From contig MEEC01000025.1 of NCBI GenBank assembly GCA_001724315.1, positions 1-28,901 of the forward strand: a DNA stretch of 28,901 nucleotides, in the 5' to 3' direction. A program made the translations under genes and the position numbers. This DNA comes from Lautropia sp. SCN 70-15. GTDB taxonomy: Bacteria > Pseudomonadota > Gammaproteobacteria > Burkholderiales > Burkholderiaceae_E. Of the stretch, positions 1 to 8,887 are shown one piece after another. Within the stretch, counting starts at the first letter, position 1, and every line of letters begins with the position of its first letter. The notes beneath the pieces are model-generated. The model saw nothing but the letters and a program-made list of their open reading frames with translations, had not been told where the DNA came from and searched no databases.

Positions 1-186
1 TTCCGGCCGATGACCACGGTGGGCCAGACCACCAGCTTCATGCGCGCGGTGGCCGATGCCGACGTGCGGATCCTGGCGCGGGTGCTCAAGCCTGGCCGTA
101 CGCTGAGCTTCGGTGAAGTGCAGATGAGTTCCGCGGCGGACGGCAAGCTGGCCGCACAGGTGACGACCACTTACGCGATGCTTTGA
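1..186 (+). CDS. PaaI-type hotdog thioesterase, C-terminal part
   Basis: This is the last 61 codons of a gene that begins before the window, ending at TGA 184-186. The visible protein has the strand-rich C-terminal half of a 4HBT hotdog fold: a TTVGQTTSFMRAV segment, then an ADVRILARVLKPGRTLSFGEVQM pattern and a terminal strand ending TTTYAML. In PaaI/YdiI-like acyl-CoA thioesterases this region forms the last beta strands and carries the catalytic acid only further upstream, which is not visible here. Such enzymes hydrolyse acyl-CoA thioesters in the cytoplasm. The SDR gene follows after 27 bases on the same strand, so the two are probably co-transcribed. The family call is by eye from a partial sequence; the substrate is unknown. 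Confidence 0.6.
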   Translation, partial: FRPMTTVGQTTSFMRAVADADVRILARVLKPGRTLSFGEVQMSSAADGKLAAQVTTTYAML

Positions 187-213
187 ACGAGACTCGAACG
201 AGGGGAGGAGACG

Positions 214-981
214 ATGGGCAACACGAACACGAAGAAGGTCGCCTGGATCACCGGCGGCGGGACCGGCATCGGGCTGGCCACCGCGCAGCGGCTGGCGGGC
301 CAGGGCTGGCATGTGGCGGTGAGCGGGCGGCGCGAGGCCGAGCTGAAGACCGCCTGCGACGCGATCGCGAAGGCCGGTGGCAGCGCCGAGGCGGTGCCGC
401 TCGACGTGTCGGACGCGGCGGCGGTGAGCAAGGCCGCCGAGGGCCTCCTGGCGCGCAACGGCCGGATCGACGCACTGGTCTGCTCGGCCGGCACCAACGT
501 GCCCAACCGCTACTGGAAGGACCTCACGCCCGAGGCCTTCGCCAAGGTCAGTGCGATCAACCTGAACGGCGTGGCCTTCTGCGTGGGCGCGGTGCTGCCG
601 ACGATGCGCGCGGCCGGCGGCGGCTCGATCGTGGTGGTGTCGTCGTGGGCGGGCTGGCGCTACCTGCCCTTCACCGGCGCGGCCTACGGCGCCACCAAGC
701 AGGGCCTGTCGCCGCTGGTCGAGAGCATCAACGACCAGGAAGGCGGCAACGGCATCCGCGCCACCCATGTGTGCCCGGGCGAGGTGGCCACGCCGATCCT
801 GCGCTCGCGGCCGGTGCCCCCGCCCGAGGAGGACATCGCTCGGATGCTCGAGCCCGAGGACGTGGGCGACGCGATCGCCTACGCGGTGAACGCGCCGGCG
901 CACGTGTGCCTGAACGAGATCGTGATCGGGCCGACCTGGAACCGGATCTATCGCGGGGCCGACGACCTCAGGCGGCGCTGA
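214..981 (+). CDS. Short-chain dehydrogenase/reductase (SDR)
   Basis: A complete 255-residue classical SDR. The Rossmann cofactor motif TGGGTGIG is at residues 13-20, with an NNAG-equivalent CSAG at 90-93. The catalytic tetrad is readable as Asn116, Ser143/144, Tyr158 and Lys162 (YGATK). The length matches classical SDRs (about 250). Arg residues after the second strand (SGRR, 37-40) favour NADP(H), which is inference. A purine-rich AGGGGAGGAG ends 3 bases before the ATG and supports this start. The gene follows a thioesterase fragment by 27 bases. A larger reading of the same DNA from 183 in another frame is a GC-rich shadow. Substrate cannot be told; SDRs beside thioesterases often act on acyl or hydroxyacyl compounds, but that is only a guess. 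Confidence 0.85.
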   Translation: MGNTNTKKVAWITGGGTGIGLATAQRLAGQGWHVAVSGRREAELKTACDAIAKAGGSAEAVPLDVSDAAAVSKAAEGLLARNGRIDALVCSAGTNVPNRYWKDLTPEAFAKVSAINLNGVAFCVGAVLPTMRAAGGGSIVVVSSWAGWRYLPFTGAAYGATKQGLSPLVESINDQEGGNGIRATHVCPGEVATPILRSRPVPPPEEDIARMLEPEDVGDAIAYAVNAPAHVCLNEIVIGPTWNRIYRGADDLRRR

Positions 982-996
982 CGCGTTGCGCGCGGC

Positions 997-1014
997 GCTT
1001 GCGCCGGCGCAAGC
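997..1014. terminator. Perfect 18-bp palindrome between convergent genes
   Basis: GCTTGCGCCGGCGCAAGC is its own reverse complement and lies in the 38-base gap between the SDR stop (981) and the stop of the gene on the opposite strand (1020). It can fold as a 7-bp stem with a CCGG loop in either transcript. There is no T-run on either side, so a classical intrinsic terminator is not shown. A bidirectional end-of-transcript hairpin is the most likely role from its position. Confidence 0.5.
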
Positions 1015-1019
1015 TTCCG

Positions 1020-2219
1020 CTACAGCGCCTCGGCCGGCACCGCCTGCGCGAGCAGCGTGCGCCAGGCGGCGTCGGTGGCGGGCCAGTCGCGCTCGCCCAG
1101 CGCGTGCAACCGGCGCAGCACCTGCGCCAGGTGCCAGGTGGGCGGCTGGCCCAGCGCGGCGGGTTGCTCGCGCCAGATCCGCCGGATGACGTTGTCGCCC
1201 ACGGCGAAGCGCTGGGCGATGGCCTCGATGGCCGCGCGGTCCTGGCCGGCGTCGATGGCCCGGCGCAGCACGCCGGCCCAGTGCAGGCTGTGCGCGCTCT
1301 GGCTGCGCGCTGCGAGCGGCTTGAGGTCGAAGCCGGCGCCGCCCGCGTTCTCGGGCGCGATCAGCGCCTCGGCGAAGAAGTCGGCGAAGGCCGGCAGGCT
1401 GGCCAGCAGGTGGGCGCGGGGCGCGGCGCGCGCCGGCTCGATGCGCAGCCAGTTGTAGCAGCCCAGGTGGCGACCGGCGCCGGTGCGGGCCAGCTTGGCC
1501 AGCGCCACGGGATCCAGCGCCGATTCGATCAGCGCGGCGATGCGCGCGTCGACGGCGGCTTCGCGCAGGTCGATCGAGCGTAGCGCGCGGCCGTAGAACT
1601 CGACGTCGACCAGCCCCTTGCGCAGCGCGCCGCGCAGCGCGGCCAGGAAGTCCGGATAGCGGCCGCCGTGGTCGAACAGGTTGCCGGCGAGGTTCGGCTC
1701 CAGGCGCAGCTCGCGCGCGAGGTGGCGCCGCCAGTCGTCGTCGCGGCGCTCGAGCACGGTGAGCATCTCGCGCGCGAGCGCGTCGAAGAGCACGTCGAGC
1801 GCGCGGTCGCCGTGGGCCTCGCCCCTCGGCGGGCGGCCGCGATCGACGGTTCCCGCGCCGGCCCCGGATTCGCGGCGGGCCAGCAGCTCGACCAGCAGGG
1901 CGAGCGTGCGGTCGGACAGCAGGGCGCGGAAATCGTAGGCGAGCCCGTCGCGGTCCACGCCCACGAAGCGCACGTTCAGGCCCCAGGCGCGCGTGAGCTG
2001 TGCGAACACCGGGTTGGCCATCAGCGAGAGGCGCGAGGCAAGCGGCAGGGTGACGACGAACAGCCGCCAGTCGGACGAGGGGTTGCGAAAGACCAGCGCG
2101 CGCGGGCTGTCGCAGTAGCTGCTGGCCAGCCAGGCGAGCTCGGGGCCGGCGGTGCCGTCGTCGCGCAGTTCGGCGTCGATCGGGTAGGCGTCGGCCTGGA
2201 TCGATTCGTGCTGGGTCAA
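1020..2219 (-). CDS. Unrecognised 399-residue protein
   Basis: A long reading frame on the minus strand with normal high-GC codon use, 38 bases from the convergent SDR gene. I do not recognise a family. The protein looks soluble, with no signal peptide or clear membrane segment. It is rich in Ala, Leu and Arg and appears mostly helical after residue 100 (for example DRTLALLVELLARRE and the FLAALRGALRKGLVDVEFYGRAL stretch, given here only in part). The first 90 residues are more mixed, with a DWRLFVVTLPLASRLSLMANPVF strand-like region. The annotated start is a TTG at 2217-2219; no clear Shine-Dalgarno precedes it, so the true N-terminus is uncertain. It is the last gene of a minus-strand run with the dehydratase and DUF2817 genes, but no functional link is evident. 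Confidence 0.6.
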   Translation of the reverse strand: MTQHESIQADAYPIDAELRDDGTAGPELAWLASSYCDSPRALVFRNPSSDWRLFVVTLPLASRLSLMANPVFAQLTRAWGLNVRFVGVDRDGLAYDFRALLSDRTLALLVELLARRESGAGAGTVDRGRPPRGEAHGDRALDVLFDALAREMLTVLERRDDDWRRHLARELRLEPNLAGNLFDHGGRYPDFLAALRGALRKGLVDVEFYGRALRSIDLREAAVDARIAALIESALDPVALAKLARTGAGRHLGCYNWLRIEPARAAPRAHLLASLPAFADFFAEALIAPENAGGAGFDLKPLAARSQSAHSLHWAGVLRRAIDAGQDRAAIEAIAQRFAVGDNVIRRIWREQPAALGQPPTWHLAQVLRRLHALGERDWPATDAAWRTLLAQAVPAEAL

Positions 2220-2294
2220 GCGGTGAGGCGGGGGGCGGGCCGGAGAGCTGGCGGGTGGCGGGATGAAAGGTGGCGCACTGCGCTGGGCGCGCGC

Positions 2295-2471
2295 TCAGTC
2301 TGCCCGCTTGGCGAAGATGAGCAGGCCGGCGCCGAGCGCCAGCACCGCGGCGGCGACCACGGTACGCGCGACCGAGCCGCGCCAGGCAGCTTCGAGTGCG
2401 AACAGGATCCCGGCCGCCACCACGATGCGGGCGGTGCCGGCGGTGCGCTGTGCGGGACTGAGCTGTGCCAT
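2295..2471 (-). CDS. Small two-helix membrane protein, 58 aa
   Basis: A short frame on the minus strand. Starting at ATG 2469-2471 it gives MAQLSPAQRT at the N-terminus, then two hydrophobic segments near residues 14-29 and 35-54, separated by a short WRGS turn, and a basic tail ending FAKRAD. Upstream in-frame ATGs at 2492 and 2543 would add 7 or 24 residues; none has a strong ribosome binding site, and the first option gives the cleanest membrane hairpin. It lies between the unrecognised 399-residue gene and the DUF2817 gene on the same strand. Function unknown. It could be a chance frame, but the two-helix pattern with a positively charged end is typical of real small inner-membrane proteins. 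Confidence 0.5.
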   Translation of the reverse strand: MAQLSPAQRTAGTARIVVAAGILFALEAAWRGSVARTVVAAAVLALGAGLLIFAKRAD

Positions 2472-2622
2472 GGAGGATCCCCGGTCATGCATGGGGATCG
2501 CCCCCAAGAGCTGCATCTTAGCCCCGCTTGCGCGAGCTTGCACGGTGACCGCGCTCGCGAGGTGACTTTGTCCGCGGCGGTCCCGCGGCGGCGGCGCAAT
2601 GGGCGCAATGCCCGCGTGCCGA

Positions 2623-3753
2623 TCAGCTGGGCATCGACGCGCCGGGCAGCTTCGCCACGGTCCGCTCGATCAGGCCGATCCCGTGGGCCGCGACCGCGCG
2701 CATCCAGTCGCGGCTGGCGGGACGGAAGGCCTCTAGCATCTCGGCCTTGATCGCGCGGCCGGTGGCGTCGCCCAGGTCGCCGTGATGGTGCAGCCAGTTG
2801 TCGGCGCGCATGGCGCGGATGACCCGCTCGGGCGGCCAGGTCCCGTATTCGGGGAAGGCGAAGGCGAAGCGCGCGCCGGCCGGCAGCACCGCCTGCAGGC
2901 CCAGGTCGAGCAGGCCGTTCAACGGCGTGGAGATCGACTCGCCGGCCTGCGAGGAGCGGACCTCGCCGGCCCAGATCTCCTGCGCGAAGGCATAGGCCGG
3001 GCTGTCGAGCGGCGCGCCGCAGATCAGCTCGCAGGCGCCGGACTCGCCCAGCCCGGTGTGGAAGTCGACCCAGATCACCGTCTGCGCGGCCGCCAGGTGC
3101 TCGCGGGTCAGGTCGATCAGGTGCTGCGTGCCGGCGCTGCGCCGGTGGCCGCCGAACTGGATGCCCTGCGGGAACTTGTACTGGCCCTCGACGGCCACCT
3201 GCTGGAAGCGGCGCAGGCCCTCGCGATCGACGTAGGCCTGGATCTCGGCCCAGCGGCGCGCCTCGTTGCCGGGGTCGAGGTCGGCCGGGTTCAGGCAGTC
3301 GTAGAGCGCCTCGTAGTCGGGCGAGCACTGGTTCGGGTCGAAGGCCTCGCGGAAGTTGCGGTTGGGGTCGACGTTGTCCTCGTTCACGCGGCGGTGCCAG
3401 GCGAAGCCATAGGGATTGTTGGCGTGCTGCAGCACGATCGCGGTGTCGGCGGCCAGCGCCAGGCGCGGCAGCAGCGCGTCGAGGGCCCAGTGCTGCAGGG
3501 CGCTGCCGGTGTAGCCCTCGACCCCGTGCGTGCCGCTGGACAGCACCAGCGCGTGCTTCGGCCGGCGCGCGCCGACGATCGCGAAGTCGAGCGCCAGGGT
3601 CTCGCCCTCGGGGCCGCGCGGCGCGATCGCGCGCGAATCGACCATTACCGGCAGGCGCGCCGAGAGCCGGTGCAGCTTTTCGAGAAAGCGCTCGCGCGAG
3701 ACGCGGTACGAGGGCTGGAAGTTGTCGGCGGGATCGGCAGGGGCGAGGGTCAT
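2623..3753 (-). CDS. DUF2817 zinc carboxypeptidase-like protein
   Basis: A 376-residue protein of the DUF2817 family, related to M14 zinc carboxypeptidases. The zinc-site pattern is visible: HGVE with His76 and Glu79, followed by DPNRNF at 129-134, FHTGLG with His232, and FPEYGTW with Glu302 as the likely general base. No signal peptide is seen, so it is probably cytoplasmic. The start at ATG 3751-3753 is preferred because GGAG lies 7 bases upstream; an upstream start at 3828 would overlap the preceding gene by 44 bases. It follows the dehydratase gene by 31 bases on the same strand and is likely co-transcribed. The natural substrate is unknown. Family assignment is confident; peptidase activity is inferred from the conserved ligands. 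Confidence 0.8.
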   Translation of the reverse strand: MTLAPADPADNFQPSYRVSRERFLEKLHRLSARLPVMVDSRAIAPRGPEGETLALDFAIVGARRPKHALVLSSGTHGVEGYTGSALQHWALDALLPRLALAADTAIVLQHANNPYGFAWHRRVNEDNVDPNRNFREAFDPNQCSPDYEALYDCLNPADLDPGNEARRWAEIQAYVDREGLRRFQQVAVEGQYKFPQGIQFGGHRRSAGTQHLIDLTREHLAAAQTVIWVDFHTGLGESGACELICGAPLDSPAYAFAQEIWAGEVRSSQAGESISTPLNGLLDLGLQAVLPAGARFAFAFPEYGTWPPERVIRAMRADNWLHHHGDLGDATGRAIKAEMLEAFRPASRDWMRAVAAHGIGLIERTVAKLPGASMPS

Positions 3754-3784
3754 TCGGGGCTCCAGGGAATCGGGCGCGAGGGCG

Positions 3785-4759
3785 TCAGCGGTCGGGCGCC
3801 GCGTCGGAAAGCGTGGCCGGGTCGACATTGGCGCCGCAGACCAGCACGCCGACGCGCGCCGCGCCTTCGGGCTGCCAGGCGCCGTCGAGCAGCGCGGCGA
3901 AGGCCGCGGCCCCGCCCGGCTCGACCGCGAGCCGCAGCTCCCGCCAGAGCCAGCGCTGCGCGCGGCGGATCGCGGCGTCGTCGACCAGCACCGACTGCGC
4001 GACCTTGCGCTGCGCGATCGGGAACATCCGCTCGCCGACCTGTGAGGCGCCCAGCGAATCCGCGGCCAGCCCGGACGGCGACACCGACACGATCCGGCCC
4101 GCGGCCAGGGCTTCGTGAAGCGTCGGGCAGCTGCGCGACTCCACCGCCACCACCCGCGGTCCCGCGCACCAGGCCGCGATCCCGCCGATCAGGCCGCCGC
4201 CGCCCACTGCGACCAGCAGCGCGTCGAGATCGGGGCGCTGCTGCGCCCACTCGAGCGCCACCGTGCCTTGCCCGGCGAGGACCTCGTCCTGATCGTAGGC
4301 GTGCACGACCAGCGCGCCGCTCTGGGCGGCGAAGGCCTGGCTGGCGGCGAAGGCCTCGACGTAGCGCTCGCCGGCCAGGTGCAGCGTGGCGCCCAGCGCG
4401 CGCAGGCGGGCCTGCTTGGCCGCGGGGGCGGTGGCGGGCACGAAGATGTGCGCGGGCAGACCGAGGTCGGCCGCCGCGAGCGCCACCGCGATGCCGTGGT
4501 TGCCGCCCGACGCGGCGACCACGCCGGCGCGCCGCACCTGGGCGGTCGTGGCCGGATCTTCCATGGCCGCGAGGACGCGGTTGAAGGCGCCGCGCGCCTT
4601 GAAGGAGCCCGAGCGCTGCAGGCATTCCAGCTTGAGGTTGATGGTGCGGCCGGCGACGTCGACGTCGATCACCGGTGTCTGGCGGACGCGGCCGGCGATG
4701 CGCCGCCAGGCTTCTCTGATGTGCTTGCGGTCGATGGCGGAATGGGTGGACGTGGGCAT
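3785..4759 (-). CDS. PLP-dependent threonine/serine dehydratase
   Basis: A 324-residue fold-type II PLP enzyme. The PLP lysine is Lys54 in SGSFKARGAFN, the substrate-binding loop SGGNHG is at 84-89, and the phosphate-binding glycine loop GGGGLIGG is at 186-193. These are the hallmarks of threonine ammonia-lyase and serine dehydratase, which deaminate hydroxy amino acids to 2-oxo acids and ammonia in the cytoplasm. At 324 residues it lacks the C-terminal ACT regulatory region of biosynthetic IlvA, which points to a catabolic enzyme (TdcB-like) or a serine racemase/3-hydroxyaspartate dehydratase relative. ATG at 4757-4759 has only a weak ribosome binding site. It is the first gene of the minus-strand run that continues with the DUF2817 gene. 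Exact substrate is undetermined. Confidence 0.82.
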   Translation of the reverse strand: MPTSTHSAIDRKHIREAWRRIAGRVRQTPVIDVDVAGRTINLKLECLQRSGSFKARGAFNRVLAAMEDPATTAQVRRAGVVAASGGNHGIAVALAAADLGLPAHIFVPATAPAAKQARLRALGATLHLAGERYVEAFAASQAFAAQSGALVVHAYDQDEVLAGQGTVALEWAQQRPDLDALLVAVGGGGLIGGIAAWCAGPRVVAVESRSCPTLHEALAAGRIVSVSPSGLAADSLGASQVGERMFPIAQRKVAQSVLVDDAAIRRAQRWLWRELRLAVEPGGAAAFAALLDGAWQPEGAARVGVLVCGANVDPATLSDAAPDR

Positions 4760-5155
4760 GCGGGGTGGGCCAGGGTCGACAGGGTCGGGCGATGCTCGCC
4801 CGGGGCGAGGCCAGGGGCGTGGACAGTGGCGATTATCGGTCAGCGGCGATACGCCCCGAACGTGACCGGATGCACGCCGAGCGCTTCGTGGCTCGGGTGT
4901 AATATCGCGCGTTTATCGGCCGCGGGCCGTGGGTGGGCGACGACAGCCTGCCGCGCCCGCCGAACCAGGCATGGAATCGCGCCTGCCCGACACGCACATC
5001 GCCGCCCGGCCCGTCGTTCGGCCCCTCCCGAGGTCCGTCGTTCGACCCGTTGTTTGGCCCTTGCGGCCATTCGCGCAACCCTCGCGCCTCGCGCGGCTCC
5101 GGGTTGCCCGCACGCGCCGCGCCGCCAGCCGTCTTCACATCACGGAGAGACTCCC
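4760..5155. other. Divergent intergenic region and long pckG leader
   Basis: A 396-base gap between the divergent dehydratase and pckG genes with no convincing gene. Weak promoter-like elements are a TAATAT at 4900-4905 facing pckG and a GATAAT on the minus strand at 4837-4832 facing the dehydratase; neither has a good -35 box, so both are tentative. The pckG side holds a repeated CCGTCGTTCG (5011-5020 and 5035-5044) with a degenerate third copy near 5047, and an inverted repeat GCAACCC/GGGTTGC (5075-5081 and 5101-5107) that could form a leader hairpin about 50 bases before the pckG start. Confidence 0.4.
5011..5060. repeat. Short direct repeats in the pckG leader
   Basis: CCGTCGTTCG occurs at 5011-5020 and again at 5035-5044, a 24-base spacing, each followed by a G/A-CCC. 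A looser version, CCCGTTGTTTGGCCC, follows from 5046. Regularly spaced copies upstream of a gluconeogenic gene could be binding sites for a regulator or simple duplication; nothing in the sequence decides between these. Confidence 0.35.
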
Positions 5156-7060
<1,905 letters not shown>

Positions 7061-7120
7061 GTCTCGAGCGGCGGCGACCCGTCTGGAGGTCCTGGGTGGG
7101 CGCGCTGCCAGGCTTGCGAT

Positions 7121-7786
7121 TCAGCCCTTCGGCGGCGCGAGGTAGTAGCGCTCGTCGAAGAGGCGGACCGCGCCCGGCGCGAAGACAACGAGCAGCGTGG
7201 TCATCATGCCTTCCAGCCACGACTCCCCGGTGGCCAGCAGCAGGGCATAGGGCAGCACGAGCTGGGCATAGGCGGGCGCCGCCGGTCCGCCCAGCAGGGA
7301 GTTCAGGCCGGCGGCCAGCAGCAGCGACAGCGCGTAGGACCAGAACAGGCCGAGAAAGCCGACGCCGAGCAGGAAGATGAACAGGTTCGGCGGCAGCTTC
7401 TGCCGGCACAGGCGGGCGAGCTGCCAGATCAGCCAGGCGGGCAGGATGCCGAGCAGCAGCAGGCGCGGCGCCTGGCTCGGCAGCTGGGCCAGGCCGCCCT
7501 GCGCCAGCGCCTCGGCGGTGAAGACGATCGCGAGCGTCACGATCGCGCGCGGATAGCCGAGCATCACGGTCAGCCAGGCGGCGCCCAGGTACTGCAGGGT
7601 GAGGCCCCCGGGCATGGTGACCGTCATCTGCCGGGCCACCCACAGCAGGGCGGTGGCGCCGGCCCAGACCAGGTGGTCGCGCAGCGGCGCCTGCCACTGC
7701 GCCCGCCGGATCGCGTCGGCGAGTAACAGCGCCGACAGCAGCGCGCTCAGCGCGAGCGCCGGGGCGGGCCAGTCGGTGAAGGGCAT
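7121..7786 (-). CDS. CbiM-like polytopic membrane protein (COG3235 type)
   Basis: A 221-residue, very hydrophobic protein with about six or seven membrane segments. Readable helices include LALSALLSALLLADAI near residues 11-26, a central AIVTLAIVFTAEALAQGG, LLLLGILPAWLIWQLARL, and NLFIFLLGVGFLGLFWSYA. The pattern, especially GESWLEGMMTTLLVVF near the end, resembles the energy-coupling-factor permease CbiM/COG3235 group. The His-Met N-terminus that binds metal in true CbiM is absent (it begins MPFTDW), and no ECF ATPase or T-component gene is in the window, so transport substrate is open. The start at 7784-7786 lies 4 bases after the pdxA stop, with GAGG just upstream, which indicates translational coupling as the last gene of the IclR operon. 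Confidence 0.7.
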   Translation of the reverse strand: MPFTDWPAPALALSALLSALLLADAIRRAQWQAPLRDHLVWAGATALLWVARQMTVTMPGGLTLQYLGAAWLTVMLGYPRAIVTLAIVFTAEALAQGGLAQLPSQAPRLLLLGILPAWLIWQLARLCRQKLPPNLFIFLLGVGFLGLFWSYALSLLLAAGLNSLLGGPAAPAYAQLVLPYALLLATGESWLEGMMTTLLVVFAPGAVRLFDERYYLAPPKG

Positions 7787-7790
7787 GACC

Positions 7791-8858
7791 TCAGGTCGGG
7801 GCCGTGACGCCGGTCGGGTGCGCGGTGTCGGTCGGGTTGGCGGCGCCGGCGCCGGGGGGGAGCCCGGCCAGTTCGGCGGCCCGCCGGATCGCGGCGAGCA
7901 GGCTGCGCGGATCGGCCAGGCCGCGGCCGTCCGGTCCCGGCTTGCCGGCGATGTCGAAGGCGGTGCCGTGGTCCGGGCTGGTGCGCACGAATGGCAGGCC
8001 GATCGTGATGTTGACGCCCTCTTCGAGGCCAAGGTACTTGACCGGGATGAGGCCCTGGTCGTGGTACATGGCGACCACCGCGTCGAATTCGCGGAAGCCG
8101 CGCGCCCGCATGAAGACGGTGTCGGGCGCGAAGGGGCCGCTCGCGGCCATGCCTCGCGCGCGGGCGTCGGCCACCGCCGGGGCGATCGCGTCGATCTCCT
8201 CGCGGCCGAAGGCGCCGGACTCGCCGGCGTGCGGGTTCAGGCCGGCGACCGCGATCCGGGGCAGCGCGATGCCGGCCCGCACCAGGGCGGTGTGAGTGAT
8301 TGCTATCGTGGAGAGAACATTCTGGCGGGTCACCCGCTCGATGGCATCGCGCAGCGAGACGTGGATCGACACCAGCACCGTGCGCAGCTCGTCGTTGGCC
8401 AGCATCATCCGGACGTCGGCCCCGCCGGCCAGCTCGGCCAGCAGCTCGGTGTGCCCGGGGTAGTCGTGGCCGGCGGCGTGCATCGCCTCCTTGGACAGCG
8501 GGGCGGTGACCACGGCCGCGGCCCGGCCGGCCAGCGCCATCCGGGCGGCGTGCACGACGAAGCGCCAGGCGGCGTGGCCGGCGCGGGCGTCGATGCGGCC
8601 GGGCACGAAGTCGGCAGTCGCCGCGCCTTCTTCCGTGCACGCCACCGGCTCGATCCGGGGCGGCATCGGCAGGCCCAGCCGGACGGCCTCGCGCGCCAGC
8701 AGCGCCGGGTCGCCGACCACCAGCAGGCGCTCGCGCAGCGCTGGCTCGAGCCCCGGGGCCGCGCAGGCCTTCAGGACGATCTCGGGGCCGATGCCGTTCG
8801 GGTCGCCCAGGGTGACGGCGATCGGGCCTGCGATCGGGCTGGCGATGGAGCCCGCCAT
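7791..8858 (-). CDS. pdxA: 4-hydroxythreonine-4-phosphate dehydrogenase family (PdxA)
   Basis: A 355-residue PdxA-family enzyme. The N-terminal GDPNGIGPE motif is at 18-26, and the three metal-binding histidines read as His166 (IHVSL), His210 (LNPHAGE) and His266 (MYHDQG), almost the numbering of E. coli PdxA (166/211/266). INITIGLPFVRTSPDHGTA follows. PdxA oxidises 4-phosphohydroxy-L-threonine with NAD in pyridoxal phosphate synthesis. The match of numbering supports ATG 8856-8858; a GTG at 8883-8885 would add 9 residues. The gene sits 29 bases after the amidohydrolase and 4 bases before the membrane protein gene, not beside rsmA/surA as the biosynthetic gene often is. A catabolic PdxA2-type paralogue, which acts on four-carbon sugar-acid phosphates, is therefore possible. 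Confidence 0.85.
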   Translation of the reverse strand: MAGSIASPIAGPIAVTLGDPNGIGPEIVLKACAAPGLEPALRERLLVVGDPALLAREAVRLGLPMPPRIEPVACTEEGAATADFVPGRIDARAGHAAWRFVVHAARMALAGRAAAVVTAPLSKEAMHAAGHDYPGHTELLAELAGGADVRMMLANDELRTVLVSIHVSLRDAIERVTRQNVLSTIAITHTALVRAGIALPRIAVAGLNPHAGESGAFGREEIDAIAPAVADARARGMAASGPFAPDTVFMRARGFREFDAVVAMYHDQGLIPVKYLGLEEGVNITIGLPFVRTSPDHGTAFDIAGKPGPDGRGLADPRSLLAAIRRAAELAGLPPGAGAANPTDTAHPTGVTAPT

Positions 8859-8887
8859 GGAGCCCCCGATCGGGAAGGCGGCCACGC

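Noticed and set aside
4115..5155. N-terminal extension of the pckG frame
   Set aside because: Runs antisense through the dehydratase gene and gives low-complexity sequence; ATG 5156 has a ribosome binding site and the family N-terminus.
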